A stretch of DNA of 36,927 nucleotides from JANNWF01 sp052390415. Its GTDB lineage: Bacteria > Pseudomonadota > Gammaproteobacteria > Xanthomonadales > Xanthomonadaceae. This document shows, piece by piece, positions 1 to 7,770 of this stretch; within the stretch, counting starts at the first letter, position 1; each line of letters begins with the position of its first letter. The stretch covers positions 1 through 36,927 of the forward strand of contig JBQTGY010000163.1 in assembly GCA_052390415.1 (NCBI GenBank). Reading direction: 5' to 3'. Both the position numbers and the translations under genes were made by a program. The notes under the pieces were generated by a model. That model ran no database searches and was not told the origin of the DNA. It saw nothing but the letters and a program-made list of their open reading frames with translations.

Positions 1-54
1 GTCCAGCGCGGCCAGACCGAGCGAGCTACTTTCGATTTGTCCGTTACAGTCCAC
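1..54 (-). repeat. End of a dispersed inverted-repeat element, cut by the window edge
   Basis: The reverse complement of 1-54 matches 23141-23194 at 53 of 54 positions; 49 bases in a row are identical and the single mismatch is at base 50. The outer end carries the terminal sequence TAGTGGNCTGTAACGGA, seen at both ends of the complete copy. The rest of this copy lies before base 1, so it could be the end of a longer element or another short copy. Confidence 0.85.
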
Positions 55-90
55 TATCCGCCACGCCAAGGCATGCCGGCTGAAGGCTTG

Positions 91-255
91 CTACAAGCGG
101 GCGCGGCGACCAAAAATCAGCGACAGCACGAACAACACCAAGAACACGATGAACAGGATCTTGGCGATGCCAGCCGAGGCACCAGCGATGCCGCCGAAGC
201 CGAGCACGGCAGCGATCAGCGCGATGACAAAAAAGACCACGGCGTAATGCAACAT
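91..255 (-). CDS. DUF1328 (YtjA-type) small membrane protein
   Basis: This is a 54-residue protein, the usual size for the DUF1328/YtjA family. Almost all of it is two hydrophobic segments (about residues 3-22 and 29-48). They are separated by a small Gly/Ala-rich turn containing GFGGIAG, and the protein ends in a basic tail (GRRARL). The family is made of inner-membrane peptides of unknown biochemical role. The start is ATG at 253-255, preceded by a good AGGAGA ribosome binding site at 263-268, seven bases upstream. Longer upstream extensions of the frame have no such site and look non-coding. A sigma-54-like sequence lies upstream at 313-329. The gene stands alone, downstream of and in the same orientation as recQ but separated from it by more than 500 bases. 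Confidence 0.88.
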   Translation of the reverse strand: MLHYAVVFFVIALIAAVLGFGGIAGASAGIAKILFIVFLVLFVLSLIFGRRARL

Positions 256-789
256 GAGAGAGTCTCCTGGTAAGGGGTTGGAGAGCGCTTGAAGAGCGTT
301 CGAAACTTGCAATCCAAGACGCGTGCCAATACTGAAAGTAATTCGAAAACAAAGGGTTGCGATGACTTGTGGCCCGCTTTGTGCGCGCATCCCGACGGGT
401 TGAATCGTGCAAGTCAGCGACCGTCGTGCGCAATGCAAGTGACGTGTCACAACTAGCGCTTGTTTCGCCAAGCCGGTCGCTATGTGCAGATTCGCGGCGC
501 CGATCCGCTTGCAAACCGGGCACCCACCCAGACGCATGCGTCCGAGCGAGGTGCGCCCACGCCGTGCGGGGCCAGCGTCAGTCGGCCTCTTCAGGCCGCG
601 AAGCGCACCTTCAATCCATGCAACTCCGAATGACGGGCGCGCACGCGGGTCATGTGGGCCTCCAGCATGGGCGTGCTGCAATCGCTAACGAAGATTGTTC
701 AGGGCCGCATGTGAAGCTGCTCGGCTGGCGTCACCTGCGGCCCACAGCGTCCATGCCGACAGATTCTGGTCTACGGAAACCAACGGATC
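256..789. other. Intergenic stretch without a supported gene
   Basis: The open frames here overlap each other on both strands, have no ribosome binding sites and resemble no known family. The part next to the DUF1328 gene (about 290-370) is more AT-rich and is the likely promoter region. The part near 790 would hold the recQ terminator, but I see no strong hairpin with a T-run. Confidence 0.5.
313..329 (-). promoter_or_regulatory. Candidate sigma-54 (-24/-12) promoter for the DUF1328 gene
   Basis: Read on the minus strand this is TTGGCACGCGTCTTGGA. It matches the -24/-12 consensus (TTGGCACG-N4-TTGCW) except that the usual GC of the -12 element is GG. It lies about 58 bases upstream of the ATG of the small membrane protein. 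The -12 mismatch is at an important base, so this is a weak candidate. Confidence 0.25.
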
Positions 790-2646
790 TCAGTGGTCGC
801 CCCGCAGCGCAGTCAAGAACGCTTCGCCGTAGCGTGCAAGTTTCGCGGCGCCCACTCCGCTGATGGCGGCGAACTGATCGAGATCGGTGGGGTGCTCGCT
901 GGCAATGGCGCGCAGCACGGCGTCATGAAAGATCACGTAAGCAGGCACGTTTTGTTTGCGTGCAAGCTCAGCGCGCAAGGATCGCAAACGCTCGAAGGCG
1001 GGCAGGTCGCTGGCAGCCATGTCGATGCTCGGGCGCGCGGTTTGCACGCGTCGTTGTGAGCGTTTTTCTGCGCGCGCGACTTCGCGGCGGAGTCGAACTC
1101 GGGTTTCGCCGCGCAGCACCGGAGGTGCCGCGGCGGTGAGGCGCAGGCCGCCAAAACCGTCGATCTCGACTTCCAGCAAGCCCGCCGCAACGAGTTGCCG
1201 AAACACGCTGCGCCAGGCATTGACATCGACATCGTTACCGATCGCAAACGTGCTCAGACGTTCATGGCCAAACTGGCTGACTTTGGCGGTGGTGTTGCCA
1301 CGCAGGATGTCGATCAAATGACCGACGCCAAAGCGCTGCCCGCTGCGATACACCGCGCTCAGTGCCTTCTGCGCCAGTTGCGTGCCGTCGAAACACTGCG
1401 GCGGTTGCAGGCAGTTGTCGCAGTTGCCGCAGTTGCCCGGGAAGACTTCGCCAAAGTTGGCGAGCAAGCTGGCGCGACGGCAGTTGATGGATTCGCAGTA
1501 ACCCAGCAGCGCGTCCAGCTTGCGGCGCTCCACGCGCTTGCGATCATCTGATGACTCACCGTTCTCGATCATCTGCGACAGCGTGACGACGTCGCCCAAG
1601 CCATACGCCATCCACGCATCAGCCGGCTCGCCATCACGGCCGGCGCGGCCGGTCTCCTGGTAATAACCTTCAATGGATTTGGGCAGATTCATGTGCGCCA
1701 CGAAGCGCACATCCGGTTTGTCGATACCCATGCCGAACGCGATGGTCGCCACCATCACGATGCCGTCTTCGCGCAAGAATCGTCGTTGATTGACGGCTCG
1801 CTCGGCGCTAGGCAGGCCCGCGTGATAGGGCAGGGCGCGGATGCCGGTGGCGACCAATTTGGCGCAGGTTTCGTCGACGCCCTTGCGCGATAGGCAATAG
1901 ACAATGCCCGAATCACCGGGATGTCCGCGCAAGAAATCCAGCAGCTGTTGTGGGCCGCTTTGTTTCTGTTCGACGCGATAACGAATGTTGGGGCGATCAA
2001 ACGAGGAAACGAATTGCTGCGCGTCTTCAAGCTGCAGACGCTCTACGATTTCCCGTCGCGTGGGCGGGTCGGCGGTGGCGGTGAGCGCGATGCGCGGCAC
2101 CCTCGGCCAGCGCGCGTGCAACACATCGAGCTGGCGATACTCCGGTCGAAAATCGTGTCCCCATTGCGACACGCAATGCGCTTCGTCGATGGCAAACAGG
2201 GCGGGCGTGACATGATCCAGCAGATCGAGGAAACGACTCGTCAGCAAGCGTTCCGGCGCGACATACAACAGGTCCAGTTCACCACGCAGCAGCTTTGTTT
2301 CGGTGGCGGATGCTTCAGCCCCAGTCTGCGAAGAGTTCAGAAACGCCGCGGCCACGCCGAGCTGGATCAAGGCCTCGACCTGGTCCTGCATCAACGCAAT
2401 CAGCGGCGACACCACGATCGCCGTGCCACCGCGCATCAACGCCGGCACCTGATAACACAGCGACTTGCCCCCGCCCGTCGGCATCAGCACCAGACAATCG
2501 TTGCCGTTCGCCAGATGCTCAATGATGGCCTGCTGCGGCCCACGAAACTGACCGAATCCGAATACTCGCTGCAGGATTTTTTGAGCGGGCTCAGGGGGGT
2601 GGGATTGCATGGGAGGTTGCGTGGGCGGCTGGATTTGGGTGGGCAT
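790..2646 (-). CDS. recQ: ATP-dependent DNA helicase RecQ
   Basis: RecQ unwinds DNA 3'->5' in RecF-pathway recombination and fork repair. The 618 residues cover the whole family architecture. The helicase core has Walker A MPTGGGKS (about 55-62), DEAH box AIDEAHCVSQWGH (DEAH 154-157), motif III TATA (about 189) and motif VI GRAGRDG (333-339). The RecQ-type zinc site follows (C389, C406, C409, C412 in CGNCDNC), then the winged-helix RQC region and a C-terminal HRDC domain (about 550-615). The first 12 residues are a Pro/Gln-rich stretch (MPTQIQPPTQPP). An ATG at codon 13 (2610) gives an N-terminus closer to typical RecQ, and neither start has a clear ribosome binding site. The gene is transcribed divergently from hrpA. 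Confidence 0.96.
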   Translation of the reverse strand: MPTQIQPPTQPPMQSHPPEPAQKILQRVFGFGQFRGPQQAIIEHLANGNDCLVLMPTGGGKSLCYQVPALMRGGTAIVVSPLIALMQDQVEALIQLGVAAAFLNSSQTGAEASATETKLLRGELDLLYVAPERLLTSRFLDLLDHVTPALFAIDEAHCVSQWGHDFRPEYRQLDVLHARWPRVPRIALTATADPPTRREIVERLQLEDAQQFVSSFDRPNIRYRVEQKQSGPQQLLDFLRGHPGDSGIVYCLSRKGVDETCAKLVATGIRALPYHAGLPSAERAVNQRRFLREDGIVMVATIAFGMGIDKPDVRFVAHMNLPKSIEGYYQETGRAGRDGEPADAWMAYGLGDVVTLSQMIENGESSDDRKRVERRKLDALLGYCESINCRRASLLANFGEVFPGNCGNCDNCLQPPQCFDGTQLAQKALSAVYRSGQRFGVGHLIDILRGNTTAKVSQFGHERLSTFAIGNDVDVNAWRSVFRQLVAAGLLEVEIDGFGGLRLTAAAPPVLRGETRVRLRREVARAEKRSQRRVQTARPSIDMAASDLPAFERLRSLRAELARKQNVPAYVIFHDAVLRAIASEHPTDLDQFAAISGVGAAKLARYGEAFLTALRGDH

Positions 2647-3000
2647 TGTGGTGGGAATGGTGGGCGGGAAATGTTTATTTGTCCTGATGGACTGGATTTG
2701 TCGGTTCGGCGAAGGCTGGAAGCTAGATTTTCAGGCTTCTGTCGCTTTAGTTTTGCTCTCCGCAGGGTTTCGTCGGCTTCCGGGGCTTCGCCCCGGCCTT
2801 CGCTGCGCTCGGTCAGCGGCCGCCGCCGTAGGCGGACGAAACAGTGCGAAAAACCGTCTCGGAGCGAGTGAAGCCGAGATTAGCCAGGCCTTAGGCAATA
2901 ACTCATGGGCAATAATTCGAGAAACCAATCACCAACGGCTTGCAAAAAGCCGTCCCACCACCCACGTGGTGTTGGCGCCAAACGCCTTCTACAGTCAGTC
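2647..3000. other. recQ-hrpA divergent intergenic region
   Basis: This is the 354 bases between the divergent starts of recQ and hrpA. It holds the palindromic element at 2767-2842, annotated separately. The hrpA reading frame is open back to an ATG at 2905, but residues encoded from 2905 to 3000 look unlike HrpA. No confident promoter boxes were identified. Confidence 0.5.
2767..2842. repeat. Cloverleaf-like palindromic element
   Basis: An outer 8-bp stem, GTTTCGTC (2767-2774) with GACGAAAC (2835-2842), encloses smaller hairpins. One is CGGGGC-TTC-GCCCCG (2781-2795), a middle one is built on GCTG/CAGC, and the last is CCGCC-GTA-GGCGG next to the closing arm. This layout resembles REP/BIME-type intergenic repeats or a structured untranslated region. 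No T-run follows, so it is not a standard terminator, and I saw no second copy in the window. Confidence 0.5.
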
Positions 3001-6000
3001 ATGCCAAGCAACCCCACCGACCTCCTGCGCCGCTGCATGACGCGCGATTACGCGCGTTTGCAACGCCTGCACGCGCGTTGGAAGGCATCTTCCGAGGCGG
3101 CGGATCGCGACGCGTTCATGCGCGCCGCCGAAGCGTCCAATGCGGAGCGGGAGCTGCGTGCGGCGCGGTTGCCGAATCCGAGTTTTGATCTCGGTTTGCC
3201 GATCGCGCGCGAGGCCGAGCGCATCGTTGAGCTGATCAGCAAGCATCAAGTGGTCGTGATTGCTGGCGAGACCGGAAGCGGCAAGACGACTCAACTTCCG
3301 AAGCTGTGTCTGCTGGCAGGCCGCGGCAGTGCGGGAATGATTGGTTGCACCCAGCCGCGGCGGATTGCGGCGCGCTCGGTGGCAAAACGCGTGGCTGAGG
3401 AACTAGGCGTGCAGACCGGTGCCTTGGTCGGTTATCAGGTGCGTTTCACCGAGCAGGTCAGTGATTCCACTGCAATCAAGTTCATGACCGACGGCATTCT
3501 GCTGGCCGAGATTCAATCGGATCGATTCTTGTCGCGATACGACACCGTGATTCTGGATGAGGCGCACGAGCGCAGCCTGAATATCGATTTCCTTCTCGGC
3601 TATCTGAAAGGCCTGCTGCGCAAGCGCCGTGATCTGAAGTTGATTGTGACCTCGGCGACCATCGATACGCAGCGATTCGCCAAACATTTTGATGACGCGC
3701 CCACGCTGTCGGTGGAAGGTCGTGGTTATCCGGTAGAGGTGCGTTGGCGGCCGCCCTATGAGCCCTCCGAGGCGGCCGCAGAGCGTGCGAAGTCCAATCG
3801 TGAGGGGCGCGGGGGGCAAGAGCGCGATACTGACCCGTTATCGGCATTGGTCGCCGCGGTAGACGAGATCACGGCGGAGGATCCACGTGGCGACGTGCTG
3901 GTGTTCTTGCCGGGCGAGCGTGACATCCACGATGCGCATCGGCTGCTTTCAAAGCGCAATTACCGCGAGAGCGAAGTGCTGCCCTTGTATGCGCGGTTGT
4001 CGGCGCGGGATCAGGATCGGGTCTTCAACCCCGGCACCAAGCGCCGCATCGTGTTGACCACCAACGTCGCCGAAACATCGTTGACGGTGCCAAGGATTCG
4101 TTATGTGATCGATCCGGGCACTGCGCGCGTCAAGCGCTACAGCCCGCGCCAAAAGCTGGATCGTTTGCACATCGAACCCATTTCCCGCGCCAGCGCTGAC
4201 CAACGCAAAGGCCGCTGCGGGCGTATTGCCGCAGGCATTTGCTATCGCCTGTACGCAGAAAGCGATTACCTCGCACGGCCCGCGTACACCGATCCGGAGA
4301 TTCGTCGCGCAGCACTCGCCGGTGTGATCTTGCGCATGCTCAGTCTGGGGCTGGGACAGGTCGATGAGTTTCCCTTCATTGATCCGCCTGATCCGCGCGC
4401 AGTGGTCGATGGTTGGCAACAATTGGCTGAGCTGGGTGCGGTCGACGGCGTCCGCAAACTCACCTCATTGGGTCGGCAAATGGCGCGCCTGCCGGTCGAC
4501 GTCAAGCTGGCGCGCATGTTGGTGGCCGCGAGCGGCAATGGCTCGCTGCGTGAGATGTTGGCGATCACCTCGTTTCTTGGCATTCAGGACCCGCGCGAGC
4601 GGCCAGCCGATGCGAAACAGGCGGCCGATCTCGCGCACGCGCAATGGGCCGATCCAAAGTCCGAATTTGTCGCCATTCTCAACCTGTTTGCCGACTATCA
4701 AACTGCGCACGAAGACCTGACTCAAGCCAAGCTGCGCGACTGGTGTGGCAAACGTTTCCTGAGCTTTTTGCGGATGCGCGAGTGGCGCGAGTTGCATCGG
4801 CAGTTGTTGTTGGTATGCGAACAATTGGGTTGGCAGACCAGCACCCAGCCCGCGGACTATCCGATGTTGCATCGCGCGCTGATTGCCGGCATGCCGACGC
4901 AGATCGGGCGCAAGGATGAGAAGCGCCAATACGAGGGACCGCGGCAGCGCAAATTCGGCCTGTTTCCGGGATCGGCCTTGGCCAGTCAGCCGCCGAACTG
5001 GGTGTTGTGTGCGGTGCTGCTGGATACCCAGCGCATCTATGCGATGACCAACGCGCGCATCGAGCCGGAATGGGTGGTGTCCGAAGTGCCGCACTTGTTG
5101 AGCCGCAAGCACTTCGATCCGCGTTGGTCACGCACTCAAGGCCGCGTGATCGGCAGCGAGCAGATCAGTTTGTTCGGCCTGGTGTTGGCGCCGAAACGAC
5201 CGATTCACTATGGCGGCCTGTATCCGGAGGAGTCACGTGAGATCTTCGTGCGGCAAGGCTTGTTGCCGGGGGAGATCGACACCAAGGCCGCCTTTGTCGA
5301 ACGCAATCTGGCGATGCTTGCCAAGGCACATGAAGTCGAAGCGCAACGCCGCCGTGCGGGCTTGGTGGCGGACGAAGACTGGCAGGCTGGTTGGTATCTG
5401 GATCGTTTGCCTGCCGACATCAACAGCGCAGTGGCACTGGACGCCTGGTATCGACGCGCGACGCCGGCGCAGCGACAGCAGTTGGAGTGGCCGCTGCACG
5501 AGTTATTGGAAGGCGAAGGCAGCGAGCATGAGCGCTTCCCGCCTTTTTTTGCCTTGGGTGATGCGCGCTTGGCGCTGCACTACCGATTCGAACCGGGTGC
5601 GATGGATGATGGCGTCAGCCTGATCGTCCCTTTGCATTTGCTGAACGCGCTGGACCCCGCGCGTTTGAGTTGGCTGGTCCCCGGTTTGGTCGAAGAAAAG
5701 GCCGCCGAGCTGATTCGATGTTTGCCGAAGACACTGCGTCGCGCCTGCGTGCCAGCTCCGGATTTTGCGCGTGCGTTTCGCGAAGCGTGGCCGCAATCTT
5801 CCGCCGATGGCATCGAAGGCGAACTGGCGCGTTTTTTGAGTCGCACGACGGGTGTTGCCATCAACGGACTGGATTTTGTGAGCGACAGCTTGCCGGCTCA
5901 TTTGCGCATCAATTTGCGCGTGGTGGACCGCAACGGCGAACACATGCTCGCCGAGTCGCGCGATTTCGCCGACTTGCAAGCACGCTTCGGTCAACGTGCG

Positions 6001-6933
6001 GACCAGGCGTTTGCGGCGCGCGCCGCTGGCAGTCTGGCACGCAGGGGATTGCGTGCATTTCCGACCCAGGAGGTGCCAGTCGAAGTGCGCGGTGAAGCCG
6101 GCATTGCCGCGTTTCCGGCCTTGGTCGATGACGGTGAAACCGTTTCATTGCAGGTGTTTGCCGAGCGCAGCACTGCCCAGCGCGAACATGCGGCGGGTGT
6201 GCGGCGATTGCTGGAGTTGGCAATGGCCGACAGGATCAAGCAAGCGCGCAGGCAGTTGCCTGTCACGCCCCGGCTGGGCCTGCTGTATGCGGCCTTGCAA
6301 GGCTTCAACACGTCTTCAGAATCGAAAACCTCGCAAGGCGAACGCAGCGTCGATGCGCTGCGGCATGACGTGTTGGCGGCGGCCATGGGCACCTTGTGCC
6401 TACGACCGCTGGAATCGGTTCGCAGCGCTGCCGCGTTCGAAGCACTGCAAAGAGAATTGGCCAGCGCGCTGTTTGCCGAAGCCATGAAGCTGCTCGGCTG
6501 GGTCGAGGTCATCCTGCAACTGGTCGCCGATTTGCGACCGGCGCTCGAACCCCCTCTGATGGGATTCGCGCGGGCCAATCTGGACGATCTGCACGAGCAG
6601 TTGGCCCATATGCTGCCCGCGCACTTCCTGCTCACCACGCCCGCTGCGCAACTGGCCGAATTGCCGCGTTACCTGCGCGGCATGATTATTCGTGCCCAAC
6701 GCTTGTTACAGGACCCCAGTCGCGATCAGGTCCGCATGCTGGAGGTCGTGCCATTCGCGAAAGCGCTGCAGCAGGCCCGCGCTGACGGACGCGCATCCCA
6801 GCCAGGTTGGATCGAACTACGCTGGATGCTGGAGGAATTGCGCGTGTCGCTATTCGCTCAAGAATTGGGTACCCGCGCCAGCGTTTCGCCCAAGCGATTG
6901 GCGCGGATGTTGGAGGTACTGGCGGAGCGTTAG
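3001..6933 (+). CDS. hrpA: ATP-dependent RNA helicase HrpA (DEAH family)
   Basis: HrpA is a large DEAH-box RNA helicase; in E. coli it is linked to mRNA processing and rescue of stalled ribosomes. With the start at 3001 the protein is 1310 residues, close to the usual length of about 1300. Motifs seen are Walker A GETGSGKTT (about 89-97), DEAH within ILDEAHERSLN (186-189), SAT (218-220) and motif VI QRKGRCGR (401-408). The HA2/OB region follows. The long C-terminal part corresponds to the HrpA-specific DUF3418 region. The frame is open back to an ATG at 2905, but the sequence from 3001 (MPSNPTDLLRRCMTRDYARL) aligns better in character with the HrpA N-terminus, so I chose 3001. The ribosome binding site is weak. 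The gene converges with the secreted-protein gene at 7014. Confidence 0.95.
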   Translation: MPSNPTDLLRRCMTRDYARLQRLHARWKASSEAADRDAFMRAAEASNAERELRAARLPNPSFDLGLPIAREAERIVELISKHQVVVIAGETGSGKTTQLPKLCLLAGRGSAGMIGCTQPRRIAARSVAKRVAEELGVQTGALVGYQVRFTEQVSDSTAIKFMTDGILLAEIQSDRFLSRYDTVILDEAHERSLNIDFLLGYLKGLLRKRRDLKLIVTSATIDTQRFAKHFDDAPTLSVEGRGYPVEVRWRPPYEPSEAAAERAKSNREGRGGQERDTDPLSALVAAVDEITAEDPRGDVLVFLPGERDIHDAHRLLSKRNYRESEVLPLYARLSARDQDRVFNPGTKRRIVLTTNVAETSLTVPRIRYVIDPGTARVKRYSPRQKLDRLHIEPISRASADQRKGRCGRIAAGICYRLYAESDYLARPAYTDPEIRRAALAGVILRMLSLGLGQVDEFPFIDPPDPRAVVDGWQQLAELGAVDGVRKLTSLGRQMARLPVDVKLARMLVAASGNGSLREMLAITSFLGIQDPRERPADAKQAADLAHAQWADPKSEFVAILNLFADYQTAHEDLTQAKLRDWCGKRFLSFLRMREWRELHRQLLLVCEQLGWQTSTQPADYPMLHRALIAGMPTQIGRKDEKRQYEGPRQRKFGLFPGSALASQPPNWVLCAVLLDTQRIYAMTNARIEPEWVVSEVPHLLSRKHFDPRWSRTQGRVIGSEQISLFGLVLAPKRPIHYGGLYPEESREIFVRQGLLPGEIDTKAAFVERNLAMLAKAHEVEAQRRRAGLVADEDWQAGWYLDRLPADINSAVALDAWYRRATPAQRQQLEWPLHELLEGEGSEHERFPPFFALGDARLALHYRFEPGAMDDGVSLIVPLHLLNALDPARLSWLVPGLVEEKAAELIRCLPKTLRRACVPAPDFARAFREAWPQSSADGIEGELARFLSRTTGVAINGLDFVSDSLPAHLRINLRVVDRNGEHMLAESRDFADLQARFGQRADQAFAARAAGSLARRGLRAFPTQEVPVEVRGEAGIAAFPALVDDGETVSLQVFAERSTAQREHAAGVRRLLELAMADRIKQARRQLPVTPRLGLLYAALQGFNTSSESKTSQGERSVDALRHDVLAAAMGTLCLRPLESVRSAAAFEALQRELASALFAEAMKLLGWVEVILQLVADLRPALEPPLMGFARANLDDLHEQLAHMLPAHFLLTTPAAQLAELPRYLRGMIIRAQRLLQDPSRDQVRMLEVVPFAKALQQARADGRASQPGWIELRWMLEELRVSLFAQELGTRASVSPKRLARMLEVLAER

Positions 6934-7013
6934 GCGTCTGCAACCGGCTCGGTGCGCGCAGGCCCCCGAGCAGCAATCGCGTCACGCGCCATGCCCGCGC
7001 GCTCTGATCGACC

Positions 7014-7514
7014 CTACCTGATGCGTCGGACTTTGGCCGCTTTGTTGTATCCATCGACCTTCAGGAACCAGGTGCCCACCAGACCTTTCTTGATGCGCAC
7101 CACCGGGTCGACGAGATTCACGGCCAACGAATCGTTTTCCGGCAGTCCCTCCCACACTTGGCCGTTCTCGAGTTCGAAGCGGGTGCGTCCTGACCAGCCT
7201 TTGAAAACACCGGGTATGCGCGACACGATGTCGCCGTCTGCCGAAGGCGCGCTGGGCAGTCCGCGCAGGTCGTTTGGATCCGGTTGGGCGGCGGAATAGG
7301 CGTTCGATCCGGCGACCGAGGTGGTGGCGCGCTGACGCAACCACAGATTGAGTGCGTTGAGTTCATCGGCGGAGAGTTTTTCCAGTCCCGCCGCTTTGAA
7401 CTCGCTGGCGCTCATGCGCTCTTCCAAGGACGAGAAGTCCTGCGCCAGGGCAACCGTCGGAAGAGTCAGCACCGGTAAAACCAGGGTGAAGATGGCGAAC
7501 ACAAGTGAGCGCAT
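7014..7514 (-). CDS. Secreted hypothetical protein
   Basis: The 166-residue product has a clear signal peptide: MRSL, then a hydrophobic core, with likely cleavage after ALA (residue 24). The mature part starts with an acidic helix region (QDFSSLEERMSASEFKAAGL), including the phrase LSADELNALNLWL, then a Gly/Ser/Pro linker. The C-terminal half looks beta-rich (FELENGQVWEGL...) and ends in a basic tail (AAKVRRIR). The C-terminal half resembles small beta-barrel modules in other exported proteins, but I cannot name a family. The frame is open further upstream (to 7649), but only the ATG at 7512-7514 gives a signal peptide at the N-terminus. It is divergent from the adhesin-like gene at 7771. 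Confidence 0.72.
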   Translation of the reverse strand: MRSLVFAIFTLVLPVLTLPTVALAQDFSSLEERMSASEFKAAGLEKLSADELNALNLWLRQRATTSVAGSNAYSAAQPDPNDLRGLPSAPSADGDIVSRIPGVFKGWSGRTRFELENGQVWEGLPENDSLAVNLVDPVVRIKKGLVGTWFLKVDGYNKAAKVRRIR

Positions 7515-7770
7515 GCGGAAGTCAGCGTTGCAATGGAAGCGCCGATTGTACGGAATGCAGTGTCCTGCGAGCCATGCCAGCACCCGCCGCACAGCAAAGC
7601 TCACCGAGTTAACCGCAGATTCACGCCTGTGTATTGCGCTCCGGTACACTTTCGATTGCTTTTGTCAGGCCGTTGGATCGAGTGTTCATCGCCTTCCGCG
7701 CCCGCTGCTCGTCAGCCAGTCGCATCTTGCGGATAACCTGCAAGACGCCGCCTCGGAGAACTCATTGCCA

